Shown here: in pieces, positions 23,382 through 34,399 of the stretch
Layout: each line of letters starts with the position of its first letter
How positions within the stretch are numbered: the stretch's first letter is position 1
From: Calamus simplicifolius
Lineage: Eukaryota; Streptophyta; Magnoliopsida; Arecales; Arecaceae
Assembly (NCBI GenBank): GCA_900491605.1
Contig: UESW01004260.1
Span: 119,755 to 183,754, forward strand
Length of the DNA stretch: 64,000 bases
Direction: 5' to 3'
Made by a program: the position numbers and the translations under genes
Notes under the pieces: generated by a model
What the model was told of the DNA's origin: nothing
The model's input: the letters and a program-made list of their open reading frames with translations, nothing else
Databases searched by the model: none

Positions 23382-23931
23382 GTTTCATATTTTTCCTTAG
23401 ACATTTTCAGCCAAGGCATTCCTGTCACCATATTCTTGCTAGACAAAAGTTTTAATCCATCAAAGTTTAAATGTCCATATCTAAGATTCCATAGAGTAGA
23501 GTCATCAAGACTTTGTGTTAACATACAAGAGGAGCCATCAACATGCAAACTTAGCTCAAACATTCTATTTTTTGACATAGGAACATGTACAATAAGAGTA
23601 TTGTTGTTGTCTCTGATAGAAAGACCCAATTCTTTCATGTGAATGTCATAGCCTTTTTTAAGCAATTGGCCCAAACTAAGAATGTTATTTTTAATGTCTG
23701 GAACATAATAGACATCTGAAATAAAATTTTGAGTGCCATTTTGAAGCTTGATAAGGATTTTACCTTTCCCTTAACTGGCCTTTTAGAGAAGTCTCCAAAA
23801 GTCACCGAGCCTTTGAAGCTTTCATCCATCTTAAAAAATATGTCCTTTATCCCACACATATGATTGCTAGCACCTGTGTCTAGATACCAAGTACTTCTTT
23901 TGATAGCACCAGAAATGTTATTGTAGGCCAA
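23306..23931 (-). pseudogene. Copia B: protease and GAG-pre-integrase
   Basis: Minus strand. STWYLDTGASNHM is intact, but a frameshift near 23773 (KGKVKSLSSF) scrambles the middle. The frame recovers as NNNTLIVHVPMSKNRMFELS and LWNLRYGHLNFDGLKL. KYETC replaces KCETC of copy A, losing one zinc-ligand Cys. Confidence 0.85.
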
Positions 23932-23939
23932 AAGTAGAG

Positions 23940-24938
23940 TTACTTCTTCTTCTTGTTCGTTTGTAAAATGAATTTTCTCATCAACATAATTAACATTATC
24001 TTTGTACCAACAATCTTTAGCATAGTGCCCATATTTTTTGCAAATAAAAATTGTAGTGCTTGTTGTCCATACCTTCCTCTTCCTCTAGGATTAAAAAATC
24101 TTTCTCTACCACGACCTCGGGCATGATGGTCTCTTATGTCTCCTTGACTTCTTTGAGGTTGATCTTGATGAAATCTTCCACCTCTTCCTCTTCTTCCACG
24201 GCCTCGACCATGGAAACTTGTTTGACCTTTAAGATCACCTTTTTCTTGTAGTGTAAGATTTGTTTGAAGTACTTGCTCAATGGGTTTCTCCTCCATCCTT
24301 TTAGACAGCTTTTGCTCATGTGCTTGTAAAGAACCCATGAGTTGCTCTATAGTCATCTCTTCTAATTCCTTTGATTCTTCAATGGCTACAACAATGAAGT
24401 CAAATTTTGCATCTAAAGAGCGCAAAATTTTCTCCATGATTCGAATATTAGTAATTTCTTCACCATTTCTTTTCAATTGATTGACTATAGACATCAATCT
24501 TGAAAAATAATTAGAAATTGACTCCCCAGTTATCATTTTGAAAGATTCAAATTCAGACCTTAAAGATTGTAGCCGAATCTTTTTCACCTTTTCTGCTCCT
24601 TTATGTGCCTTATGCAATAAGTCCCATGCCTCCTTTGATGTTGCAGCTCCAGCGATAATCTCGAATGTGCCTTCATCTACACTTTGGTATAGTGTGTAGA
24701 GAGCCTTCTTGTCTTTCTTTTTTGACTCCTTATGTTGCTTTCTTTGCTCTTGTGTGAGCATTGCTTCACCTTCGGTCGGCTCCATGTAGCCGTCTTCTAC
24801 AAGATCCCAAACATCAAAGGATCCAAGCAAAGCCTTCATTTGGATGCTCCAGTTGTCATAGTTGTCTTTGGTGAGTTTGGGTATTTGGGATTGAACAAAG
24901 TTCATGGAGGCCATGGATCTTTGTGGCTCTGATACCAA
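23940..24938 (-). pseudogene. Copia B: gag
   Basis: Near-identical to copy A gag up to RGRGRYGQQALQ, where a one-base deletion destroys the CCHC knuckle (FLFAKNMG instead of CFICKKYG). The gag-protease junction further on is intact here (FTNEQEEEVTLLLAYN) but broken in copy A, so the two copies complement each other as a record of the parent. Confidence 0.9.
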
Positions 24939-24941
24939 ATT
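24926..24941 (-). other. Copia B primer-binding site
   Basis: The minus strand reads TTTGGTATCAGAGCC directly inside the right LTR; initiator-Met tRNA primer type. Confidence 0.85.
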
Positions 24942-25204
24942 TGTTGGAAGAGGAGAAGATATTTTCTTTTGGGAAAAATTCTGGTTTCTTTCTATTTTTC
25001 ATGCTGAAACGTGAAGGGATACATTGCCTTTTATAATTACAAAATGACTCTTGGTCTTCCACAATACTAAATTCAGAATAGCAACTTCCTATGCAATTAA
25101 ATAACAACAATTTCCTATGCAGTAATTAAATAATATCAACTTCCTATGCAGCAATAACAACTTCCTATGCAGCAATTTCCAATAATCAAGTTTAGTTTCC
25201 AACA
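24942..25204 (-). repeat. Copia LTR, right (5' end of array)
   Basis: TGTTGGAAG to TTCCAACA, followed by target duplication GTAAT at 25205-25209. Confidence 0.92.
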
Positions 25205-25884
25205 GTAATTGCAGCTCGCTTTCCATCCCAAAGTAGAATCGGTGGAGATTGGCTTCATATGTGCAGCCCTGGCAAGAGGACCTAAGCCGTTGCTGATCAA
25301 ATCAAAGCTTCCAATCCCATTGTCTTCCATTCTTTGGTTACAAACCATTTCCCCAGGAAAATGTGAGGGTCTCGAGTTCCCATCTCCAATAGTGATCGCG
25401 TCCCTCACGTCAAACAGGTGAGATGTGGATGACTTCCCATCCTTGCTAAAGATCATATCATGGCTAAGTTTTGAACTTTGCCTATTTGTTGAATAGTTGT
25501 TAGAATTATTTCATGACTTTTATTTAATAATTTTTTCTTTCCATATTCATGGGCAAATGGACTATCACATATCTTGTTTTCTACCATCGAGCTTCTGATT
25601 GAGAAATTATTAACAAAATAATTTCAATATTTACACAGCAGTAAAAAAAACCTAAATAATACTTTTTAACAAACCTTTTAGTATAATTTTGCATTATGAT
25701 AAATAATATCAAAACCGATCCAATCTATACCTACATGGACTAAAGGACATTGCAAATGAGTAGGTAGGATCTATATTTTTCAATTGAATTAGAATAGGTA
25801 TTTAAACATGAATCCTTGGTTTAGTAAGGATATTAAAACTTAAATGAAAAAAAATAAGTCAAACCATATGTTGATAAATATTTA
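25205..25884 (-). pseudogene. GARP-like exon A, reverse copy 2 continued
   Basis: This is the continuation of 15786-16234 beyond the copia insertion. The minus strand encodes the same peptide as 14720-15000 (MIFSKDGKSSTSHLF to STDSTLGWKASCNY) without the 24-bp segment seen at 14824-14847. Upstream AT-rich sequence (25465-25884) matches 2790-3209 and not the forward copy; the homology break at ccatgatatgatc looks like an exon-intron edge. Confidence 0.72.
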
Positions 25885-25974
25885 AGGAGGAAAGTCGGAT
25901 GAAATATCTACGGTCTATTCTAATATTTTTCATTTTCTCGAAGAGAGAAGGCGTCACTTTTTATCAAAACTAAT

Positions 25975-28107
25975 GCTCTGATACCAGTTTTTGTTGGATA
26001 GATAGATGAGATTACTGATAATCGAATAAGATAAAAATTTTAAATTTTGCTGTGGTTATCTTCAAGGATAAAATGAGTTAGAGGTTCTGATCTCCGATGA
26101 GATCCCCATGATCAGAACAATCCGATCAAAACTCTTATCATGAAGAAGATAAGCGTGGATTAAAATATTAAATCTGGTTGGTGCGGAAGCGATACCAGTA
26201 ATCAAACTTATGAACAATCATGNATGCGGAAGCGATACCAATAATATGAACAATCATGGCAATCATTACTTGATTAGAAGAAATGATTGCGTACCTTTTT
26301 ACTAAAGATTTCTACTGGATTTCCTCGTGAATAAGAAAACGTCCGTGCGTGAAGACTCCTTTGCGTGAAGGCTTCTGCACCGGAGACTCATCAAAGAGTG
26401 GAGAAGCTCTCTGAGATCGCTGATTTCTTCTTAGGAATAAACGGGATAATCTTTAATCCTCAACTCCCTGAATAAGCAAGGGGTATGGCCAAGGAAATAA
26501 GCAAGGATTTTTTTGGTGAATAAAAATCAGCCAAATTCTTTTGTGTTTCTCTCTTCTGGATCTCTTTGTCTTTACTATTCTTAAAAACAGATAAAGACGG
26601 GCGGATGAAAAATGAAAAAAAAAAAAAAATTTCTCTCTCTACTTTCTCTGATCATGGTGCTCGCTATTTATAAATGGGAAGCGATACTCTGATCGAAGAA
26701 AGCATCGCGTCCCTACGGGAGAGACGCTTCTCATCATCATCCAAAGATGCGCGAAGAAGACACCGCTTCATGAAAAAATACGTTCTCTTCTGCGCCTGAT
26801 CTGAGAACATCATGCCCAACTTACAATAGGCCCGCTGGTCTAAAGGCTCATTGGGACCAAGGCCCATAGAGCCTAAACCCAAAGTCCTCAAACCACCCAT
26901 GGCCTCCACTTTGGTCACGGATCCATGTTACAGAGTTTAGTTTCATTAAGAGACTTTTCTCCGAATTTTCCAAAAAAATAAACACAATATTAGGCGGCAT
27001 TACTTGCTCATCGCATCACCTAAAATTTAAAAATGAATTCTTAACATTTAGGAGCGAGTTTCCTTTTATGGTCTATACCTTGGACTTCGCGGGACACACA
27101 TAACCTAGCTCCTAAGAATATTGTCCTTACACCGCCATTCCCTATGACTCGGGACAATATTCTTAGTCGTGATTTATTTCCACTAGAAAATCACAACTGC
27201 ACTCCAGGATATGCGCGACATTTACGTCGAGATAAAATAAATTGTCACATAAGATAATCCCATCCCTGACCTATGAGATCGATACGCAAATGGTTCCTTC
27301 ATGCGACACTCGAATATTGGCATCAAGTAATTTGTGTACTATCACTTATCCAATATCCATCTAACACCTTGAGCTCTAGGTTCCCTCATATCCATCCACT
27401 GAGTATTATGAATCAACCCGTCGATTGATCATGTCTACATTCGATCTATAAAGATCACTATGCATAGTTTTAAGATAGATTAATTTGAACCTCTCAAAGG
27501 AGTGTTATTACTTTCTCATGGAAAGTACATGAATGACTATATTGCGAGTATGTTCTTAGACCCTAGTGGCATATGCCCAACCCACCGAGTATCAATCATT
27601 TATGGATTTTGCTCATTTGGTGAATCAAAGCATATACGCTATAAGTCTGAGTTTAGTGACTTGCTCAAGCTTAAGAACAATCGTACTCTCATAGCTATGA
27701 GTTAAATTTCATGATAGTACATTTCTAAAATTTATTCTCATGTAAGTCCGTCAATACGTAATATGCATACTAGTATACTAATTCGAGAATCCCTCTCAAA
27801 TAGTCAAGACAAACTATTTCCCCAATTGAAAATTGTGTATACTTCAATTTATCATAATAAAGCGCCTAACTTTATTAAAATTATGATAATTGTATTTCGA
27901 ATGTAATAAAATGATCTCGTATCTTCTGTTGTACTCATGTGTGAAGCATCTCGAGCACTCAAAATCATTATTTCTAACATTCGTAGACCTTTCAGGAGAA
28001 TTACATACAACAAGTATATAGGATGCAAATATCAAATCATTTATTATATATCATCTGATGTCAATCATCATAGAAAAATTATGTCTTTTAGACCATAATT
28101 TCCAACA
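25975..28107 (-). mobile_element. LTR (2.1 kb) with initiator-Met PBS, truncated element
   Basis: TGTTGGATAGATAG at 25992 and ATTTCCAACA at 28107 are matching TG...CA LTR ends in reverse. Directly left, gctctgatacca (25975-25986) is the reverse of TGGTATCAGAGC, an initiator-Met PBS. So this is a 5' LTR of a minus-strand element, probably copia. Only about 107 bp of its interior remain before the GARP-like copy at 25884. One ambiguous base (n) is at 26223. On the right it abuts the L1 coding sequence. Confidence 0.75.
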
Positions 28108-29235
28108 CCAACCATCCAGACGATCACGGATCCGCCTCACAAGAAAGCTGAAATCCGAACAACGTGGCCGTCTCCCAGTAATCGGAATCCCCATATATGA
28201 CAACTGAGCTGAAATGCCCATAATATGAAAAATAGTCCTCTTCAAAGTAGGGGATGTCCTCGGGCTAAAACAGATCAAAGATTTACTGAGATTAACCTTC
28301 TGACCCGAGGCTCGACAATAGGAGCGAAGAATAACCGCAAAGGTGGTGGCATTATCAGTAGAAGCCTTCCCAAGAAGAAGGCAATCAACAGCAAAGAGGA
28401 GATAGGACAGCGCCGGGCCAAGGGGCCCCGCCGAATATGGGTCAATAGCTGAAGACCGCATAGCCAGAGTAAGATCCCGGGATAAAGCATCTGCAGAAAT
28501 GATAAACAAGAATGGAGAGAGAGGACACCCCTATCTCAACCCAACCTCCGAGTGAAAGAACTCCGTACGACCCCTATTAATTAGGAGAGAGAAAGATGGC
28601 CTCTGGATACACTCCATCACCCAATCAACAAAAATCTCATGGAAGCCAAACTCACGAATAGTACAATACAGGAAATCCCACTGCAGTCTATCATAAGCTC
28701 TCTCCATGTCAAGCTTGATAGCCATAAGGCATTGACGTCCAGAGGCTCTGTGAAGGTCATGCATAAACTCCTGAGCCAACAAAGCATTGTCCGTGATACT
28801 CCACCCCCTGAGAAAAGCTCCCTGCTCCCGAGAGATGAGACGAGGGATCACCGAAACCATCCAACTAACCAGAAGGCGAGCACAGATCTTATATAGAGTG
28901 GTACACAGACTGATAGGCCGAAAATGCTGAGGAGAGGAAGCGTCTCGACGTTTAGGCACCAAAGTGACAAGAGTCCTCTTCCAGTCAGACGGCATATGAT
29001 TAGCCTGAAAAACAGACTTGATAGCCAAGACCACATCCGAACCAACAATGTCCCAGTAGTGACGAAAAAATAACGGCGGGTACCCATCAGGGCCAGGGGC
29101 CTTGTCAGGGCCAAGGTCCCAAAGAGCAAGGCGAATGTCCTTCGTAGAGAAAGGCCTAGTGAGGAAAGCATTCTCTATATCAGAGACCTTACAAGAATGC
29201 AGAACTGGAGTGACCGGGATCCCATCCCCAGACAA
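28108..29235 (-). pseudogene. L1-type LINE reverse transcriptase
   Basis: Minus strand. 29235-28531 reads KAPGPDGYPPLFFRHYWDIV, RPISLCTTLYKICARLL, REQGAFLRGWSITDNALLA and KLDMERAYDRLQWDFL, the non-LTR reverse transcriptase palm and fingers. After a stop (at GLR, stop, GCPLSPFLFI) it continues to SYLLFAVDCLLLG. There the catalytic FADD motif is FAVD, one Asp lost. It is cut after RDRLDGW by the LTR at 28107, so the C-terminal part and 3' end are missing. Confidence 0.85.
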
Positions 29236-29315
29236 CTCAGTCCATCTAGACTGAAAGAAGTTAAGAAACTTATCCCTGATCGCCTATGGATCATCCTCAG
29301 AATGCCCCTCATCAA

Positions 29316-30461
29316 CTAAACACCTGATGCGATTCGCCGCACGGCAACGTAAAGTAGTCTGATGAAAGAATCTCGTATTACGATCCCCCTCCTTGATCCA
29401 TTGAATACGAGATCTTTGCCTTCAGTAAGTCTCCTGCTGCAATAATAGAGAGTGGTGGATGGCCACGGTAGATCTGAGGGTAGACAGATCCGAATCCAGA
29501 AGGAAACCCTCCTGATCCTCCTTAGCCTGCAGCGAAGAGATAATAGATCCGCCTGCTCAACTTGTCCCATAATATCCCCCACCTCCCACCTGTTCCAGCT
29601 AGAGAGCCTGCGGCTAGTAATAAGCAACCGTCTAGATAGTCGGTAAGCAGCACTCCCTCTGACTGGCATCCGCCATACCTGAGAAATGATTTGCCTAGCA
29701 GAAGAATAATAAGTCCAGAATTTCTTAAACTTAAACTGCCTCGAACGCTGAACAGTCACGTCAGTGGATATAAGGATAGGACAATGATCAGAGCCAATTC
29801 TGGGCAGGTGAGTGACAGTAGCCGAAGGAAAGAGCTGAAGCCAGCTGGCCGAAGCCAGAGCCCTATCTAGTCTTTCCCAAACTCTGGCAGACCCCTGACG
29901 ATTATTACACCAGGTGAACTGGGAGCCAGCAAAGCCCAGATCGAAAAGACCTGCCGAGGAGATGAAATCTTTGAACTCAACAATGTCCGAAGATCCAACC
30001 ACTTGTCTACCACCTCGCTTCTCAGAGGCCCCCACTATACAATTAAAATCACCAGCAATGAGGGAGGAAAAACCCTGGCTAAGAAGCGATATGATCTCAT
30101 CCCAGAGCACACGACGAGCCCTAAAATCAGTACTGGCATAAACCCCTGAAAGCAACCAGGGAGCAGAGGATCCCTCCGAGATGACCAAAGCCACCTGCTG
30201 GCCACACCCGTGGAAGGCATCCACACGGACTTTATCCGGTCTTCATAATACCAAAATGCCTCCAGAAAAACCAACTGACTCAATAGCATAAGATACCCAC
30301 TGTCTAAAGATCTGTCTCCGAAGCCAAGTAAGACTATCCCCAAACAATCGAGTTTCCGACAGAATACAAATATCAAAAGAATGAAGCTGGTTGAGTCTCC
30401 CAAAAGAAGATCGAAACGAGGGTTTCAGTGCCCCTCGCACATTCCAAGCAAGAATCTTCAT
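29316..30461 (-). pseudogene. L1-type LINE endonuclease
   Basis: Minus strand. It starts MKILAWNVRGALKPSFR (30461), the AP-endonuclease N-terminal motif; ICILSETRLFGDS carries the catalytic Glu, AGDFNCIVG the Asp-Asn pair, and RIGSDHCPI the terminal Ser-Asp-His. A frameshift near 30230 separates the first 70 codons from the rest (30224-29316). Confidence 0.85.
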
Positions 30462-30720
30462 TTAATCTGGAGAAAGGGGGACCCCAACCATGTCCCCTGT
30501 TATCTACTCCACAATATGAACATTAGACACTAGAGGACCCTCGGCTCCTTGATCACAGTGCTCATCCACCCGTGAAGAGTCCATAGCCTCAACGATGCCT
30601 TCCTTCAGAATGGCATCCTTAAGACGGGCAACTGCCACGTCATGATCCGAACCGACAACCTGATCCGACTAAGAAGATCCTCGCAGAGAACCAGGGACCA
30701 GATTCTGGCTTTGGATGCCG
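30462..30720 (-). mobile_element. L1 ORF1-ORF2 junction, 5'-truncated
   Basis: The minus-strand sequence directly before the endonuclease start has no recognised domain. It looks like the end of the first LINE reading frame plus a short spacer ending gattaa before the ORF2 ATG. The LINE-like composition stops near 30720, suggesting 5' truncation. Confidence 0.4.
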
Positions 30721-31350
30721 TACTGGTTTATATGCTCAATGTGGTATTCATATGCAATAGAATGTTTAAAGATATCATAATTTGGTCAAGCTTCATACAA
30801 GATGCAACAATCTATTTGGCCAAATCAAAGTTATAACGAGAAAAAAAAAATGACCCAATTTTATAGATTGACACGGCTGGACTTTTAATTGATCAAGAGG
30901 CAAGAAGATCCACCAGAAACGGATCTTGAAAGACAAGTAACAGAATTACAGTAAAGTTAAAGGAGATGTAAATTCTGCATTATTGGTAAACAAGGAGGCG
31001 AAGGATTCATTAACAATAAAAAAAACTACATATCAGAAAAAAAATTGAGAATTAATCCATGGGTTGGAATTGCCTGCTAGTTCAGGGTATATGTTATTAA
31101 GCACTGGAAGGCTAATAGGAAGAACAGAAATATAGATTCTTAATCAGCATAAGGCTCCTCCCAAAATGGCCCACCATTAAAAAGACCTTTGCTACAGAAT
31201 ATTTCAGTATGTAGAAGAATGAGTTGTAAGCTGAACACATCAGGAACATGAAACAAATAGCTTCAAGCCAGAGACAATAAAGATATTGCTTAATCTATAG
31301 AATTAGTTGGGCACAAAGAAGCAAGTTATGGAAGAAGAAGTTAATTGAAC
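30721..31350 (-). other. Intron 5 (or 3' break) of MECR-like gene
   Basis: AT-rich DNA beyond the exon 5 donor, with no coding match to the rest of the enzyme. It ends at the L1 fragment near 30720. Confidence 0.5.
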
Positions 31351-34307
31351 CTGTCTCTAATAATATTTATACTGCGGATTCCCTGGATTCTTGCAAGCTG
31401 AATAATGCACTGACCCACAATGCTAGTAGCACCATTTTGCACGATACTTTCACCTGATTAAATTTAGTAAATAATCAGGAGATATCAGACATAGAACTTA
31501 ATGTAAAAGAGCAGATCTCATTATAAAATGATAAAAAGAAAGTACCAGAATTCAACTTGACAAAGTCTTCCAGCATGCGCAATGCTGTCAACGGATTCAC
31601 AGTAATTGTAGCAGCATACTCCATAGGAACATTTTTATTAATTTTATGCCAGACACCCTCCTCTTTTACAATGTATGTTTGCCATGTCCCTGAGCACCAT
31701 ATCCTATGTCATTTTAACTGACGATATGCACAGATCCTAGGAAATTATGGTAAAAAAATCAAAAGAAAGCCATTTTAAAAACAAAGTCCCAGCAGTGCAT
31801 GAAGCTTAGGAGTCACCGGTTTCCACACCACATGCATTACACATGGCATATCATAGCCACGAGAAAAGTAAACGGCAAACCAAGAAACAGTTCTGCTAGA
31901 TTGTTCATCTATTTATAAAAAAACTCTTACAAGATAATTATAAATAATCAGTATACCAAAAGAAGGAGGAGATGGTATGACCCAATCGCCCACTGAGAGG
32001 CTATTCACTGCAGATCCCAATGCATGAACTTCCCCAACCCCCTCATATCCTCCAATAGCAGGCACCTGAGGCCTTACAGGGTAGACACCTATAACAGAAG
32101 GAACAGATGAGAATTAGAAAACATAGATGCAGATGATCAACTTCATAACAGCAACAATTCTAATTAACATATAAAATGTGGATTAAGAAGTCAATTAAGC
32201 AATATTTTTTATTTGTTGAAGACAAGAGAAGGATTGATTAGAAGAAAATATCTTAACCTATAAGGAAGCTGAACCAGAAAAAAAAAAAAATTCACTGCAG
32301 GTAAAAGCACCAGAACTCTAAAAGAGAGAACCTTTGATCAGTGATTCAGCATATTTAGATGGAATACAAAGAAAGGTGAGAAAAAGGTCAGAGGTGGAAA
32401 ATAGCTGATAAAGACAAGAAAGAAATATTAAGTCTCACAAGAACCCCTCAAATGCTACTCAGGTTTCATGTTGCATCAAAAGGGGGGGAAAGGCCGTAAA
32501 TGGTACTTGGAATTCTAGAATTGCTGCATGGTACAGGTCTTCATTACATAGTTTGCTGAAGTATGTTCACACAACTGATAGGAGATAAGACCCATCCTTC
32601 TTCCTTTTTATTTTAATATATGTATGCAACCTGAATGCTAAAATTATGATAGATATTTGTGCTTGTATTAGAGATATCAAGATGTGTTTCTAGTTGCATA
32701 TGTAGCTCTAAAACCACGTCCATTTTGGCAGAAAGATCAGACAAGTTTGGTAGAAGCATTTGCAATCTATCTAAACATTTGAGCTATGAACAAAAATGAA
32801 AGAGCAAAATGTTTAATGAAATTGAAACAGATTTTCAAATTTAATTTGGCCGTAATGTGATTGCTGGTTATAATAGATGATGGTAGAGAATCAACGCAGG
32901 ACAAAAACCACTTGGTTAACTACAAGAAACGCTAATACAGTGGGCTTCTTAAATCCTTCACCATCATGAGTCCACATATCACTCAGGACTCCTCTTGCCT
33001 TTCCTGTAAATTTCCATACCACTAAGTTGTTCATCATCAGTTTATCCTCCTAAGTTTCCTCCAATGAATTATTTCCAACATCAAAATCACACACACAGAG
33101 ACTGAAAATACCTGAAAAATATGCGGCTTTGTTCAACTTAAGAAAAATATCCAAAATATTTTGACATGAAAGTAGAAACCCATCAAGGAGCTCAAACCTT
33201 CTATCCTATTGATATCTGAGGGATTGATTGGAGCTGCAAGCATTTTGACACACACATCGTTTGCTCTGAGTTCAACTGGTGGAAGGTCAATCACCCTGCA
33301 GGAAAAATACTAATGCATCATTATACTGGAGTTAAGCATCAACACTTGACGCAGTTGTTTTAACAGAATAATGTTTATTCGCATATTTTTTTATTATTAA
33401 CACCATAAAATATTCAGAATAATATATAAAAGACAAGTATGACAGTATCACGCTTTTGCATGCATGTTTTGGCTTCCTTACATTTAACGAGATAACCAAC
33501 CGACACATGCTTCTCAATGGAATATTCATATCAAATTAACAAGTAAAAAGGCAGAAGTGTGATAATATGAATGATCACTGAACATATATTTTTCTCAATA
33601 AAGCAGAATGTTTTCCATTAAAAGTCTAGGGTTAGAACAATAAGAGTGAGGAAATTTTCTTCTTTCTTTTCACCGAACAAGAAATCTAGAAGTTTTTTCT
33701 CCGGATAGTTTGAAAAACACGAAGAACAAAAAATACAAGGCATCAATCAGTCAAACAACATCTATGAGATTTAAAAAGAATCACTTTCTTTGCGTGAGAC
33801 TGTGCATCAGAGTCATGGAAGAACCAAAGTTTAGTAGCACGAGTAACCCCTTTTTTAATTTACACAAATGGAGAATGGCTCATTGAGTATTGCATCCCTG
33901 TGACGGCTAATTAGCAAACTCTGCCGTCATTCGTTGCCCTTCAAATGTTTCACATGGTACATTCGAAGGGTGAAATCAAGGGGGGAAAATGGGAAAAATC
34001 CCTTGTTGACCTAATAGACTAGTCAACCACATAGGAGACCCGATAAAGGAACAGGGAGAGCGATAACTGCGCGCGCGCGCGCGTGTGAGAGAGAGAGAGG
34101 GGGGGGGGGGGTGGTTGGGGAGGGAGCGTCTAACTTGGTGACTTGATCGGGTGGACCGTGCTGCTCGTAGACGACGGCCTTGGAAGGAGGAGATAGCTTG
34201 GTGGCGAACGCTCGGACTGCGCTCGAAGGAATGCGCGACAGAAGAGAAGATCGGTTGTAGAGCCGCGATGCTCCGATACTTCTCAGAGCTAGTCTCAGGG
34301 ACGCCAT
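31351..34307 (-). CDS. MECR: Mitochondrial enoyl-ACP/CoA reductase (MECR-like), N-terminal five exons
   Basis: The enzyme reduces trans-2-enoyl thioesters with NADPH in mitochondrial fatty-acid synthesis; it belongs to the medium-chain dehydrogenase family. Exons, minus strand: 34307-34135, 33295-33198, 32088-31957, 31689-31546, 31453-31351, all with GT-AG borders and compatible phases, giving about 216 residues. Exon 1 encodes an Arg/Ser-rich leader (MASLRLALRSIGASRLYNRS) and SPPSKAVVYEQHGPPDQVTK. Later parts read AAPINPSDINRIEGVYPVRP (with the conserved active-site Tyr), GGYEGVGEVHALGS, GTWQTYIVKEEGVWHKI, MEYAATITVNPLTALRML and VQNGATSIVGQCIIQLA, the nucleotide-binding start. Exon 5 ends on a valid donor after IIRD. 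The remaining 150 or so residues were not found to the left: either a very long intron filled with transposons, or a truncated gene. Confidence 0.85.
34064..34111. repeat. (CG)n-(GA)n-G12 compound microsatellite in intron 1
   Basis: gcgcgcgcgcgcg, then tgtgagagagagagag, then a run of 12 G, lying 25-70 bp inside intron 1 of the MECR-like gene. In the transcript it is read as C-, CT- and CG-runs. Confidence 0.85.
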
Positions 34308-34399
34308 TGGGGGGAGGTGTCTTCGGTACCGCCGTTATCGCGATGTCGTCTCACGCGGTCGCGAAGGCTTGAGAAAAAAATAAATAAATAAAAGGTTAA

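Larger units (their letters stand above)
16235..25204 (-). mobile_element. Tandem Ty1/copia array: LTR-internal-LTR-internal-LTR
   Basis: Three near-identical 263-264-bp LTRs (16235-16498, 20589-20851, 24942-25204) separate two 4.1-kb internal regions in the same orientation. One GTAAT target duplication flanks the whole block and none flanks the middle LTR, so it arose by unequal exchange or template switching and not by two insertions. Each internal region has an initiator-Met PBS (TGGTATCAGAGC on the minus strand), gag, protease, integrase, reverse transcriptase, RNase H and a polypurine tract, in copia order. Both are inactivated by different frameshifts. Confidence 0.93.

Noticed and set aside
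28225..28896. Plus-strand frames (75 and 85 codons)
   Set aside because: Antisense shadows of the L1 reverse transcriptase.
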